DNA of 64,000 nucleotides. Origin: an uncultured Lachnospiraceae bacterium. Lineage in GTDB: Bacteria; Bacillota; Clostridia; Lachnospirales; Lachnospiraceae. The notes under the pieces are model-generated. The model worked only from the letters and a program-made list of their open reading frames with translations. It searched no databases and was not told the origin of the DNA. How positions within the stretch are numbered: position 1 is the stretch's first letter; every line of letters begins with the position of its first letter. Position numbers and translations under genes: made by a program. Shown here one piece after another: positions 1 to 7,160 of this stretch. Location of the stretch: positions 62,001 to 126,000 of the forward strand of contig CAMUXE010000005.1 of the NCBI GenBank assembly GCA_947164605.1. Direction: 5' to 3'.

Positions 1-1641
1 CATACAAACCTGTCTGCCTGAAATTGAACCCGAATTAATCATATACTTGTACATCTTCTTTTTGAAATTTTTATCAGTCTTTAAAGCGTCAAATATATAG
101 CTTTTTAGTTCTTCATAGGCTTCATCAAGGCTTGAGTACTGATTGTCAGTTATTGATGACATATCAATCCAATTCTTGACAATAGCGTATCTCAAAAAGG
201 CTTCCAAGCTGGTAGAATCGCCATCTGTCCAGTCCTTATAGGTTGAATCATTGCTGTCAACCTTTGAAGAATCAATAATCTTTTCAGCCTTTAACAAATC
301 CTTATAGATATACCAGATATAAACCTTATCCTCATCATCGAGTGAGCCGTAAGCTGTTGGAGATGAGCCAAGTTCAGATTCTAGCATAGACATAACATTG
401 TCATACTTATTGTTGAACTGATTAAAGACTTCCTTAGCTGTATTGGAGTCCATAGATTCAAGTTTGCCTATATCGACAAGATTGTTATCTATAAGGCCAA
501 AATACACCTCATCAATCAAGATATAGATATTATCTATATCGCCGTTGGCGAGATAAGTAATCTTTGTTGAACCACTTGATAAGTGATCCAGAATAATCTT
601 TCTCAAATTATTCTCGATAATATTATATATATCTTTTTGCAAATCCAAATCAATTGTCAGATAGACATCCTGACCTGCTTTTGAATCCGTCTGGTCTACA
701 ACCTCTGTGATTCGGCCAACCGTATCAACATATACTGTCTTAGATCCCTTTTCTCCCGCAAGAACTGACTCCATAGATTTCTCTATACCAGCCTTTCCGA
801 CGATATCATTGTTCTCATAAGTAGGATTGTCTTGTTTTAAGGTCTCAAGCTCAGATGATGAGACAGTACCTGTATAGCCAAGAATCTGCGAAGTATAGAT
901 AGAATCTACATACTTTCTAACATACTGTTCTTCAACCGTCACGCCGACCAAATCGTAAGCGCCTTCAAGAATGGCGGCCACTGTCTCGTCAGAGACCTCA
1001 TTGGCTATAGTGAATTCGATATATCTATTATAGGAATTCGCTGACATTAAGACTCTCAGATTAAGTATCTCAAGTATATGACTTGGCTTTAAGGAGGTGT
1101 CAACTCCATACCTGTTAACTAAGTAATCTACGCTATCTTTAGCACTGGCATTTTTCTCCTCCTCAGTGAGTTCAGAGATACTAGTCTTTCCATAAATATC
1201 TCTCAAAAACCTGAGCAGGGAGCTGCCGCTGACATTGTATTCGTATTTATCATTTTCATATACGATTTGAAATTCATTGCTGAACTTATCATTTTTGCTT
1301 TCAATGATATTCAAAGTTGTCTCAATTGCGCCGTTAACCTTCTCATTCTTGACAGCATTGTTTGCGTACTTACCTGAATCGCTGATTTTTACAGCATGGG
1401 CAAGCTCGTTGTAGGCTAGAAGTTTTCCATTTTTATCAAAAATTCTTCCTCTTGTCGCCGCAACAGACTGAGTCATTTCAATCGAATCAGTAAGGCTTTG
1501 TACATAAGAACTTCCATTCATGATTTGAAGTGAGAAAATTCTATTGATCAAGACTATAAAAAGAAGGACAAAGGCCAAAACTAGAGGCACTAACCTAGAT
1601 TTTAAAAAATTAAGAATCAGATCCAGGAGATCTTGTAACAT
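1..1641 (-). CDS. mrdA: Penicillin-binding protein 2 (elongation-type transpeptidase), 3' end outside window
   Basis: Class B penicillin-binding protein that would crosslink lateral-wall peptidoglycan together with RodA and MreBCD. The first 547 codons are visible; the active-site part lies beyond the left edge. Seen: one membrane segment at about residues 18-37, then the class B dimerisation region starting ATRGRIFDKNGKLLAYN (about 62-78), then GYTGTVSSSELE and the usual DLDLQKDIYNI helix. After that comes a long helical, acidic stretch before the catalytic domain, a type of insertion I remember from Lachnospiraceae PBP2 proteins. The ATG at 1639-1641 has GAGGAG eight bases upstream and overlaps the end of mreD by 32 bases, so the two are probably translationally coupled. 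Family assignment rests on the N-terminal half and the mre context. Confidence 0.88.
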   Translation of the reverse strand, partial: MLQDLLDLILNFLKSRLVPLVLAFVLLFIVLINRIFSLQIMNGSSYVQSLTDSIEMTQSVAATRGRIFDKNGKLLAYNELAHAVKISDSGKYANNAVKNEKVNGAIETTLNIIESKNDKFSNEFQIVYENDKYEYNVSGSSLLRFLRDIYGKTSISELTEEEKNASAKDSVDYLVNRYGVDTSLKPSHILEILNLRVLMSANSYNRYIEFTIANEVSDETVAAILEGAYDLVGVTVEEQYVRKYVDSIYTSQILGYTGTVSSSELETLKQDNPTYENNDIVGKAGIEKSMESVLAGEKGSKTVYVDTVGRITEVVDQTDSKAGQDVYLTIDLDLQKDIYNIIENNLRKIILDHLSSGSTKITYLANGDIDNIYILIDEVYFGLIDNNLVDIGKLESMDSNTAKEVFNQFNNKYDNVMSMLESELGSSPTAYGSLDDEDKVYIWYIYKDLLKAEKIIDSSKVDSNDSTYKDWTDGDSTSLEAFLRYAIVKNWIDMSSITDNQYSSLDEAYEELKSYIFDALKTDKNFKKKMYKYMINSGSISGRQVCM

Positions 1642-2161
1642 ATGATTCACTCCTCTTTTCATGCCTTTCTTTCTTCTCAAACTTTTTATTTAAGAATCTA
1701 AAAGGCCAGAATAAAATTATCACACAGGAAGCTGTGTATATACATTCTGGAGCTATAAAGCGCTCAAAGAAGTATAAAAAGTCCAGCCTGTTGTGCAACA
1801 TAAAATTCCCCACATATGAAAAAGTTTCATAGAGCAAGTCAGTGATAAAAGTTATGATTAAAGGAATAAAAAAATTATTCTGTTCAAAGAGCTCATAAAA
1901 TATTCCACTCAGATAACCTGCCAAAGAAAATACCAAAGAAGAAAATCCTAAGAGCGATGATGCCTGTATATCGTAGAGTAAACCTGCGATAAAACCGACA
2001 TATATACCTTCATTCTTACCATTGAGATAGCCAAAAACTATAGGCAGTATAAGGAGTAAATTTGGCTTAATCCCTCCTATCTCCATCTTACTTCCAAGTG
2101 TAATTTGAATGATATATATAAGAAACACTGTCAAAAATTCACATATCTTTCTTTTCATCAT
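1610..2161 (-). CDS. mreD: Rod shape-determining protein MreD
   Basis: Small polytopic membrane protein of the elongasome. About 183 residues, nearly all hydrophobic, with around five to six predicted membrane segments; the stretch GGIKPNLLLILPIVFGYLNG matches the usual MreD second helix region (P-N-L-L). Its ATG at 2161 shares a base with the mreC stop (TGATG), and its 3' end overlaps the PBP2 start. Position directly between mreC and PBP2 supports the call, since MreD sequences diverge strongly. The C-terminus is a charged tail (KKFEKKERHEKRSES). A second ATG at 2158 is equally possible. Confidence 0.9.
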   Translation of the reverse strand: MMKRKICEFLTVFLIYIIQITLGSKMEIGGIKPNLLLILPIVFGYLNGKNEGIYVGFIAGLLYDIQASSLLGFSSLVFSLAGYLSGIFYELFEQNNFFIPLIITFITDLLYETFSYVGNFMLHNRLDFLYFFERFIAPECIYTASCVIILFWPFRFLNKKFEKKERHEKRSESYVTRSPGSDS

Positions 2162-3009
2162 CAATCCCCAGATTTTTTCTTGTCAGTTATTATTAATACT
2201 TCCTGTAAATGTGCAAAATCAACGACAGGAACAATATAGCCTGACTGAGTCAGATTATTAGAATCCATCTTAACGTCCTTTGCATATCCAATAAGAATAC
2301 CAGGAAGGTACTTATCACTAATATTGGAAGTGACAATCTTGTCACCATCCTTGACCTCAACCGAAGAATTAAAGCCTGAGCACTTGATAATTCCCTTATC
2401 CATAAGCTTTATGTCTCCGGAAATTATACATTTGTCGCCCGAATCTATAAGCTGGCCAGAAACATAAGAGCCGTCCTCTATAACGCTTCTCACAACGCAA
2501 TAATTGGAGCCAACCTCGGTCACAAGGCCTACTAAGCCCTGACCTGCTACAACATTCATATTCTTCTCGATGCCATCATTGCTGCCCTTATTCACGGTAA
2601 ATGTTGTGAACCAGTTATCAGAATTGGTGCCAATAATCCTTGCAGCTGTCTTTTTGTAGCTGTCATACATGCCATCCAACTGGTATAAATCTCTCAATCT
2701 TGAGAGTTCATAAGTATCCTGCTTTAATCTGTTGTTCTCTTCAGTCAGGTCATCTAACCGGCTCTTGAGATTTTCATTCTCTTCTCTAAGCTTTTTGTTA
2801 TCTTCAAAAGAAACATACTTATCGTTTGTGATAAGTCCCAAGTAATTAATACCTTTCTGAATCGGCACAACAACAGTTGATACTACCGCTTTTAAAGGTG
2901 TAGCAAGCCTATCCGTAAATAAGCTTGCTATCATCAAAAGAATACAGAATATAATTACTGTTATTAACTTGTATTTTGAAGTAAAGAAAGCTGCAATCTT
3001 TTCTCTCAT
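2161..3009 (-). CDS. mreC: Rod shape-determining protein MreC
   Basis: Bitopic scaffold that links cytoplasmic MreB to the periplasmic-side PBP2. 282 residues: membrane anchor at about 14-31 (KLITVIIFCILLMIASLF), a coiled coil of about 68-105 rich in E/L/R/N (KKLREENENLKSRLDDLTEE), then the double beta-barrel domain with VVAGQGLVGLVTEVGSNYC and the C-terminal PGILIGYAKDVK segment typical of MreC. Start ATG at 3009 has AAGGG seven bases upstream. Lies 21 bases after mreB and overlaps mreD by one base, consistent with one transcript. Confidence 0.96.
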   Translation of the reverse strand: MREKIAAFFTSKYKLITVIIFCILLMIASLFTDRLATPLKAVVSTVVVPIQKGINYLGLITNDKYVSFEDNKKLREENENLKSRLDDLTEENNRLKQDTYELSRLRDLYQLDGMYDSYKKTAARIIGTNSDNWFTTFTVNKGSNDGIEKNMNVVAGQGLVGLVTEVGSNYCVVRSVIEDGSYVSGQLIDSGDKCIISGDIKLMDKGIIKCSGFNSSVEVKDGDKIVTSNISDKYLPGILIGYAKDVKMDSNNLTQSGYIVPVVDFAHLQEVLIITDKKKSGD

Positions 3010-3030
3010 GATTTACCCTTTTTAAATCAA

Positions 3031-4050
3031 TTAATCGTAGTTTTTATCCTCTGGTACATAAGCGATCTTTTCAAACTCAGGCTTATTCATAACATTGATA
3101 AGGCCTCTAACTACGCTCTCAGAAGGATTCTCTACAACATTGACATTAAGGTTTGTCTCCTGCTTAATAAAGCCTTCAATATTGCTTATGTTAGAAGTAC
3201 CACCTGATACATAGATACCATCTTTGATGATATCAGCAGCTAATTCTGGTGGTGTGCGCTCTAAAATCATCTTTACAGCATCCATAATCTGGTGAAGAGG
3301 ATCTGTTATAGCTGAAAAGATAACATCTGATGAAATCTGTACACTAACTGGAAGTCCTGACAATACATTTCTGCCAAAGCCTGGTGCAAACTTTTCATCA
3401 GACTTAACAGCACTTCCAAGATCTTTCTTAAGACCTTCAGCTGTCTTATTTCCAATGATCAAATTGTACTCTTTTCTAACTGTCGAGATAATATTCTCGT
3501 CAAGTCTGTCTCCACCTATCTTGATAGACTTGCTGATAACAATACCACCGAGAGAAAGAACTGAAATTTCAGTTGTCTGAGCACCGATATTAACTACCAT
3601 GATACCCTTTGACTTAGTAACATCAAGTCCAGCGCCAATAGCGTCTGCTACAGGCTTATCAACTATATAGATATTTTTAGCCTTAATCTTTGAATCAGCT
3701 ACAAGCTCATAGAAAGCTCTCTTCTCAACTTCAGTGATATCAGTTGGAACAGCTATGTAGAAATCTGTGTTTCCACCTGCCTTCTTATCTTCATTGATCT
3801 TGTTAAAGAAACTGAGCAAGAGTGTCTGCATGTTTTCAATGTCTGCAATCACACCAAACTTAACTGGGTATGTAACCTCAATATTCTCAGGTGCCTTCTC
3901 GTACATCTCATAAGCCTCATCACCAAATGCAAGAAGCTCTGTCTTGTTTGCAATAGCTATAATATTCTTTTCGTTAAGTATGGTACCTTTTTCCTTATTA
4001 CACATTTTGAAATTGCTGGTGCCTATATCCACGCCATAAATATTGCTCAT
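3031..4050 (-). CDS. mreB: MreB-family actin-like rod-shape protein, divergent type
   Basis: Actin-fold filament protein expected to organise the elongation machinery under the membrane. About 339 residues from the ATG at 4050, chosen because GGAGAG precedes it; an upstream in-frame ATG lacks such a site. Phosphate-1 motif GVDIGTSN sits at residues 6-13; the adenosine region is GIYVSGGTSNISNIEGFI. The phosphate-2 motif reads NIGAQTTE at 154-161, where canonical MreB has DIGGGTTE, so the usual acidic residue is Asn. The sequence as a whole is a variant form that I recall from other Lachnospiraceae mre operons rather than the canonical MreB/Mbl. Followed 21 bases later by mreC. Confidence 0.9.
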   Translation of the reverse strand: MSNIYGVDIGTSNFKMCNKEKGTILNEKNIIAIANKTELLAFGDEAYEMYEKAPENIEVTYPVKFGVIADIENMQTLLLSFFNKINEDKKAGGNTDFYIAVPTDITEVEKRAFYELVADSKIKAKNIYIVDKPVADAIGAGLDVTKSKGIMVVNIGAQTTEISVLSLGGIVISKSIKIGGDRLDENIISTVRKEYNLIIGNKTAEGLKKDLGSAVKSDEKFAPGFGRNVLSGLPVSVQISSDVIFSAITDPLHQIMDAVKMILERTPPELAADIIKDGIYVSGGTSNISNIEGFIKQETNLNVNVVENPSESVVRGLINVMNKPEFEKIAYVPEDKNYD

Positions 4051-4070
4051 AATCTCTCCAATCTTTTTAA

Positions 4071-4796
4071 TCAACTAAACTCACAATACTTGTCTTCTCT
4101 TAAGCTCACATAGGAATTGTCGCCTATAACCAAATGGTCTAAAAGCCTTATTCCTAACAATTTTCCTGCCTCCATTATTCTTTTAGTTACAAGCAAATCT
4201 TCCTTGCTAGGAGTTGGATCTCCGCTTGGATGATTATGTAAAAGAATTATGTAGACAGCCTTAAATCTTATCGCATCAAGAAATATTTCTCTGGGATTTA
4301 TCAGAGAAGAATTGACAGTTCCCAAAGAAATGACCTTATCAGCTAGAAGCTTACACTTAGTGTTAAGCATGGCCAATATCAATCTCTCATTCTCCTCATT
4401 TCTCAAATCCTGCATATAGTAATCTGCTATAGATGCCGGATTGGAAAAATCAACCTTTTGAGCAGCAGTCTGCTTGGCCATTCTTCTACTCAGTTCACAT
4501 ATACATTGAATCTGAATAGCCTTGACCTGCCCCACGCCCTTGATAGAGCTCAATTGCGGCAGAGTAAGGTTTGCAAGATTTACAAGGCCGGACTTATTTG
4601 AATCAAGCCTGCCAAGCTTCAAAATCTCCCTTGCCAAATCAGTAGCATTTTTCCCTAGAGTTCCTGTGCGAAGTATTACAGCTAAAAGTTCCTCATCCTT
4701 AAGGACTGCAGGTCCCAAGGCAAGGCATCTCTCATAAGGAAGGTCTTTATTGAGACCATCCTCCAATACTGCGGTTTCATTATTGATTTTTGACAT
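4071..4796 (-). CDS. radC: RadC family protein (JAMM/MPN+ domain)
   Basis: About 241 residues. The N-terminal part carries helix-hairpin-helix-like segments (LPQLSSIKGVGQVKAIQIQC), the C-terminal part the RadC/MPN+ metal-binding motif LLHNHPSGDPTPSKEDLL with the His-x-His and Asp expected for a JAMM metalloprotease fold. The true biochemical role of RadC is unsettled; the old DNA-repair label is weakly supported. Start ATG at 4796 chosen because AAAGGAA stands just upstream; longer in-frame starts fall in the leader hairpins. First gene after the promoter at 4867-4895 and 20 bases upstream of mreB, an arrangement common in Firmicutes. Confidence 0.93.
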   Translation of the reverse strand: MSKINNETAVLEDGLNKDLPYERCLALGPAVLKDEELLAVILRTGTLGKNATDLAREILKLGRLDSNKSGLVNLANLTLPQLSSIKGVGQVKAIQIQCICELSRRMAKQTAAQKVDFSNPASIADYYMQDLRNEENERLILAMLNTKCKLLADKVISLGTVNSSLINPREIFLDAIRFKAVYIILLHNHPSGDPTPSKEDLLVTKRIMEAGKLLGIRLLDHLVIGDNSYVSLREDKYCEFS

Positions 4797-4803
4797 AATT
4801 TCC

Positions 4804-4851
4804 TTTCCGAACAGACGGAAAGCCCTATAAAAAAATGCGCGCCTGCATTTT
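4804..4851 (-). promoter_or_regulatory. Two leader hairpins ahead of radC, one attenuator-like
   Basis: In the radC leader (minus strand) there is a 7-bp stem AAAATGC / GCATTTT (4832-4838 with 4845-4851, six-base loop) running into a seven-U tract, which looks like a weak intrinsic terminator, and then a 6-bp stem TTTCCG / CGGAAA (4804-4809 with 4816-4821) whose 3' arm abuts the radC ribosome site. Seen directly in the sequence; any regulatory role is inference. Confidence 0.45.
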
Positions 4852-4866
4852 CCCATAGGCTAAAGA

Positions 4867-4895
4867 ATTATAACATATCAAGCTTTAAATGTCAC
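4867..4895 (-). promoter_or_regulatory. Sigma-A promoter for radC-mreBCD-PBP2
   Basis: Minus strand: -35 GTGACA (4890-4895), 17-bp spacer, extended -10 TGTTATAAT (TATAAT at 4867-4872). The -35 lies inside the last codons of the upstream PLP-enzyme gene. Start of transcription would be near 4860. Confidence 0.75.
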
Positions 4896-6164
4896 TAATC
4901 CTTTTTTATACATTTCCTCAAGGCTCATCATAATACCATATTTTGCGTGGTACCATGTAAGACCTCCCTGGAAGTAAGCCGCATATGGCTCTCTCAATGG
5001 TCCATCACATGACAATTCAATAGATGAGCCCTGAACAAAGGCGCCAGCAGCCATTATTACCTGTGAATCATAACCCGGCATATCCCAAGGCTCCGGAGTC
5101 ACATATGAATCAACTGGAGCTGCTGCCTGTATTCCCTTACAGAAAGCAATAAGACCTTCAGCAGTGCCAAGTTCAACAGCCTGAATAATGTCATGTCTGT
5201 CTTCCTTAGAATCAGGTATGCACTTAAAACCTAAATTCTCATAGACTGCTGCAGCAAAAATAGCACCCTTTAAAGCTGATGACACAACTACTGGGGAGAG
5301 GAAAAGTCCCTGATAGAAGTCCTTGTTGGTGCCAAGAGTGGCTCCCACTTCCTTTCCAAGTCCAGGAGATGAAAGTCTGTAAGCTGCCTGCTCAACATAC
5401 TCTTTCTTACCTACAATGTAACCTCCGCAAGGAGCAAGTCCACCACCTGGATTCTTGATAAGAGATCCGACACAGAGGTCAGCCCCCACATCAGTTGGCT
5501 CAATTTCCTCGACAAACTCACCGTAACAGTTGTCAACCATGCAGATAAGATCTGGCTTGATAGACTTAATAAAGCTGATAAGTTCGCCTATCTGCTTTAC
5601 AGAAAAACTAGGTCTAGTAGCGTAACCTTTTGATCTCTGAATTGTGACAAGCTTAGTTCTCTCATTGATTGCGTTTTTGATACCCTCATAGTCAAAATCT
5701 TTGTTATTTAAAAGATCTACCTGAGCATAGGTAATTCCGTATTCTGCAAGACTTCCCTTTGATGGTCTGATTCCTATAATCTCATCCATTGTGTCATATG
5801 GCTTTCCTACAGGCGAGAGCAGCTCATCGCCAGGTCTCAAATTTGAAGAAAGAGCAATATTCAATGCATGAGTTCCGCATATAATCTGTGGTCTAACCAA
5901 AGCATCCTCAGTGTGGAAAATGTCAGCATAAACCTTTTCTAAGGTATCTCTGCCCTCATCGTTATAGCCATATCCACTAGTACCAGCCAAGTGCATCTCT
6001 GCAACCCTGTTCTTTCTCATAGCCGCAAGCACCTTTAGCTGATTGTGCTCAGCCATCTCATCAATCGCCTTAAATCTGTCACTGAGACTGTCAGCTATAG
6101 CTGAAGCATAAGCATATGTCTCAGTGCTAATTCCCATCTCTTTGTACATATTCTCAATTTCCAT
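4878..6164 (-). CDS. Methionine gamma-lyase family PLP protein (YnbB / aluminium-resistance family)
   Basis: Fold-type I pyridoxal-phosphate enzyme of the family often labelled aluminium resistance protein. About 428 residues. The PLP lysine is in VGSLIKNPGGGLAPCGGY; upstream are the cofactor-binding pieces QIICGTHALNIALSSNLRPGDELL and MVDNCYGEFVE. Substrate is not established for this family. Start: two adjacent ATGs (6167, 6164) follow AAAGGAA; the second has the better spacing. It overlaps the 3' end of miaA by about 11 bases. The same pairing with miaA or hflX genes is known in other Firmicutes. The promoter for the mre unit lies in its 3' end. Confidence 0.88.
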   Translation of the reverse strand: MEIENMYKEMGISTETYAYASAIADSLSDRFKAIDEMAEHNQLKVLAAMRKNRVAEMHLAGTSGYGYNDEGRDTLEKVYADIFHTEDALVRPQIICGTHALNIALSSNLRPGDELLSPVGKPYDTMDEIIGIRPSKGSLAEYGITYAQVDLLNNKDFDYEGIKNAINERTKLVTIQRSKGYATRPSFSVKQIGELISFIKSIKPDLICMVDNCYGEFVEEIEPTDVGADLCVGSLIKNPGGGLAPCGGYIVGKKEYVEQAAYRLSSPGLGKEVGATLGTNKDFYQGLFLSPVVVSSALKGAIFAAAVYENLGFKCIPDSKEDRHDIIQAVELGTAEGLIAFCKGIQAAAPVDSYVTPEPWDMPGYDSQVIMAAGAFVQGSSIELSCDGPLREPYAAYFQGGLTWYHAKYGIMMSLEEMYKKGLVTFKA

Positions 6165-7140
6165 CATATATTCCTTTCTTTTCCAGACATTCAATTATAT
6201 ATTTAAAGACTTTATCTCTGTCATTGTCAAATTGGTCAAGTTCAAGCCAAGTTACATCCCTCTCTCTTCTGAACCAGGTCAACTGCCTCTTAGCTAAGTG
6301 TCTAGAGTCCTGCTTGATCTGCTCATAGACCTCATCAAGGCTCATCTCGCCGTCCAAGTATGGAAAGAACTCCTTATAGCCTATAGCCTGCATAGCTGTG
6401 CTATCTCTTCTTGGATATTTTGCATAAACTCTCTCAAACTCTTCTGTCAGGCCATTTTTCCTCATGAGATTGACTCTTAAATTAATTCTCTTATAGAGCT
6501 CCTCTCTTGGCATATCAAGCACAAAATAAGAATAATTAAAAGGTGATTGATGCTGGCTCTGCTCCTCATTGTGTTCAGATATAAGCTTACCAGTAGTCTC
6601 ATAATACTCTATAGCCCTGATAACCCTCTTTAGATTATTAGGGTGAATGCTTTGAGCCGCCTTCTGATCTATAAGTTTTAACTTCTCATGTAAGGCTTCA
6701 TTGCCATATTCACTGGCATATTTCATAAGTTCGCTTCTCAGCTTATCATTAGCCGGTGAATCATCATCTAAGTCTATACAGTAAAGGATAGCTTGGATAT
6801 AAAAGCCCGTACCACCAACAATCATTGGAATGTGGCCACGGCTATATATCTGGTCTATAGTCTCAAATACCTTTTCCTTAAAATCAGCCACATTTAGGTC
6901 CTGATCGGGTTCTAAATAATCTATAAGGTGGTGTCTTACCCCCTGCATTTCATGGGGCAAAATTTTTGCGGTTCCCACATCCATCATCTTATAAACCTGC
7001 ATAGAATCGGCGCTGATTATCTCAGCGCCAATCTCTTTTGCTAATTTAAGTGATAAATCTGTCTTGCCGACGGCTGTTGGTCCCGTAAGGATTACCAAAG
7101 GCTTATCCTTATACTTTTCAAACACACTAAGTTCAGCCAT
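6154..7140 (-). CDS. miaA: tRNA dimethylallyltransferase MiaA
   Basis: Transfers a dimethylallyl group from DMAPP to N6 of A37 in tRNAs that read UNN codons. 328 residues, normal length. P-loop GPTAVGKT at 20-27, then ADSMQVYKMMDVGTAK, the DYLEPDQDLNVADF segment and the C-terminal tRNA-binding LTWFRRERDVTWLELD. Its product is the substrate for MiaB, encoded nearby at 12007-13479. Begins 20 bases after mutL. Confidence 0.97.
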   Translation of the reverse strand: MAELSVFEKYKDKPLVILTGPTAVGKTDLSLKLAKEIGAEIISADSMQVYKMMDVGTAKILPHEMQGVRHHLIDYLEPDQDLNVADFKEKVFETIDQIYSRGHIPMIVGGTGFYIQAILYCIDLDDDSPANDKLRSELMKYASEYGNEALHEKLKLIDQKAAQSIHPNNLKRVIRAIEYYETTGKLISEHNEEQSQHQSPFNYSYFVLDMPREELYKRINLRVNLMRKNGLTEEFERVYAKYPRRDSTAMQAIGYKEFFPYLDGEMSLDEVYEQIKQDSRHLAKRQLTWFRRERDVTWLELDQFDNDRDKVFKYIIECLEKKGIYDGN

Positions 7141-7160
7141 AATTTCTTCCTTTACTCAAA

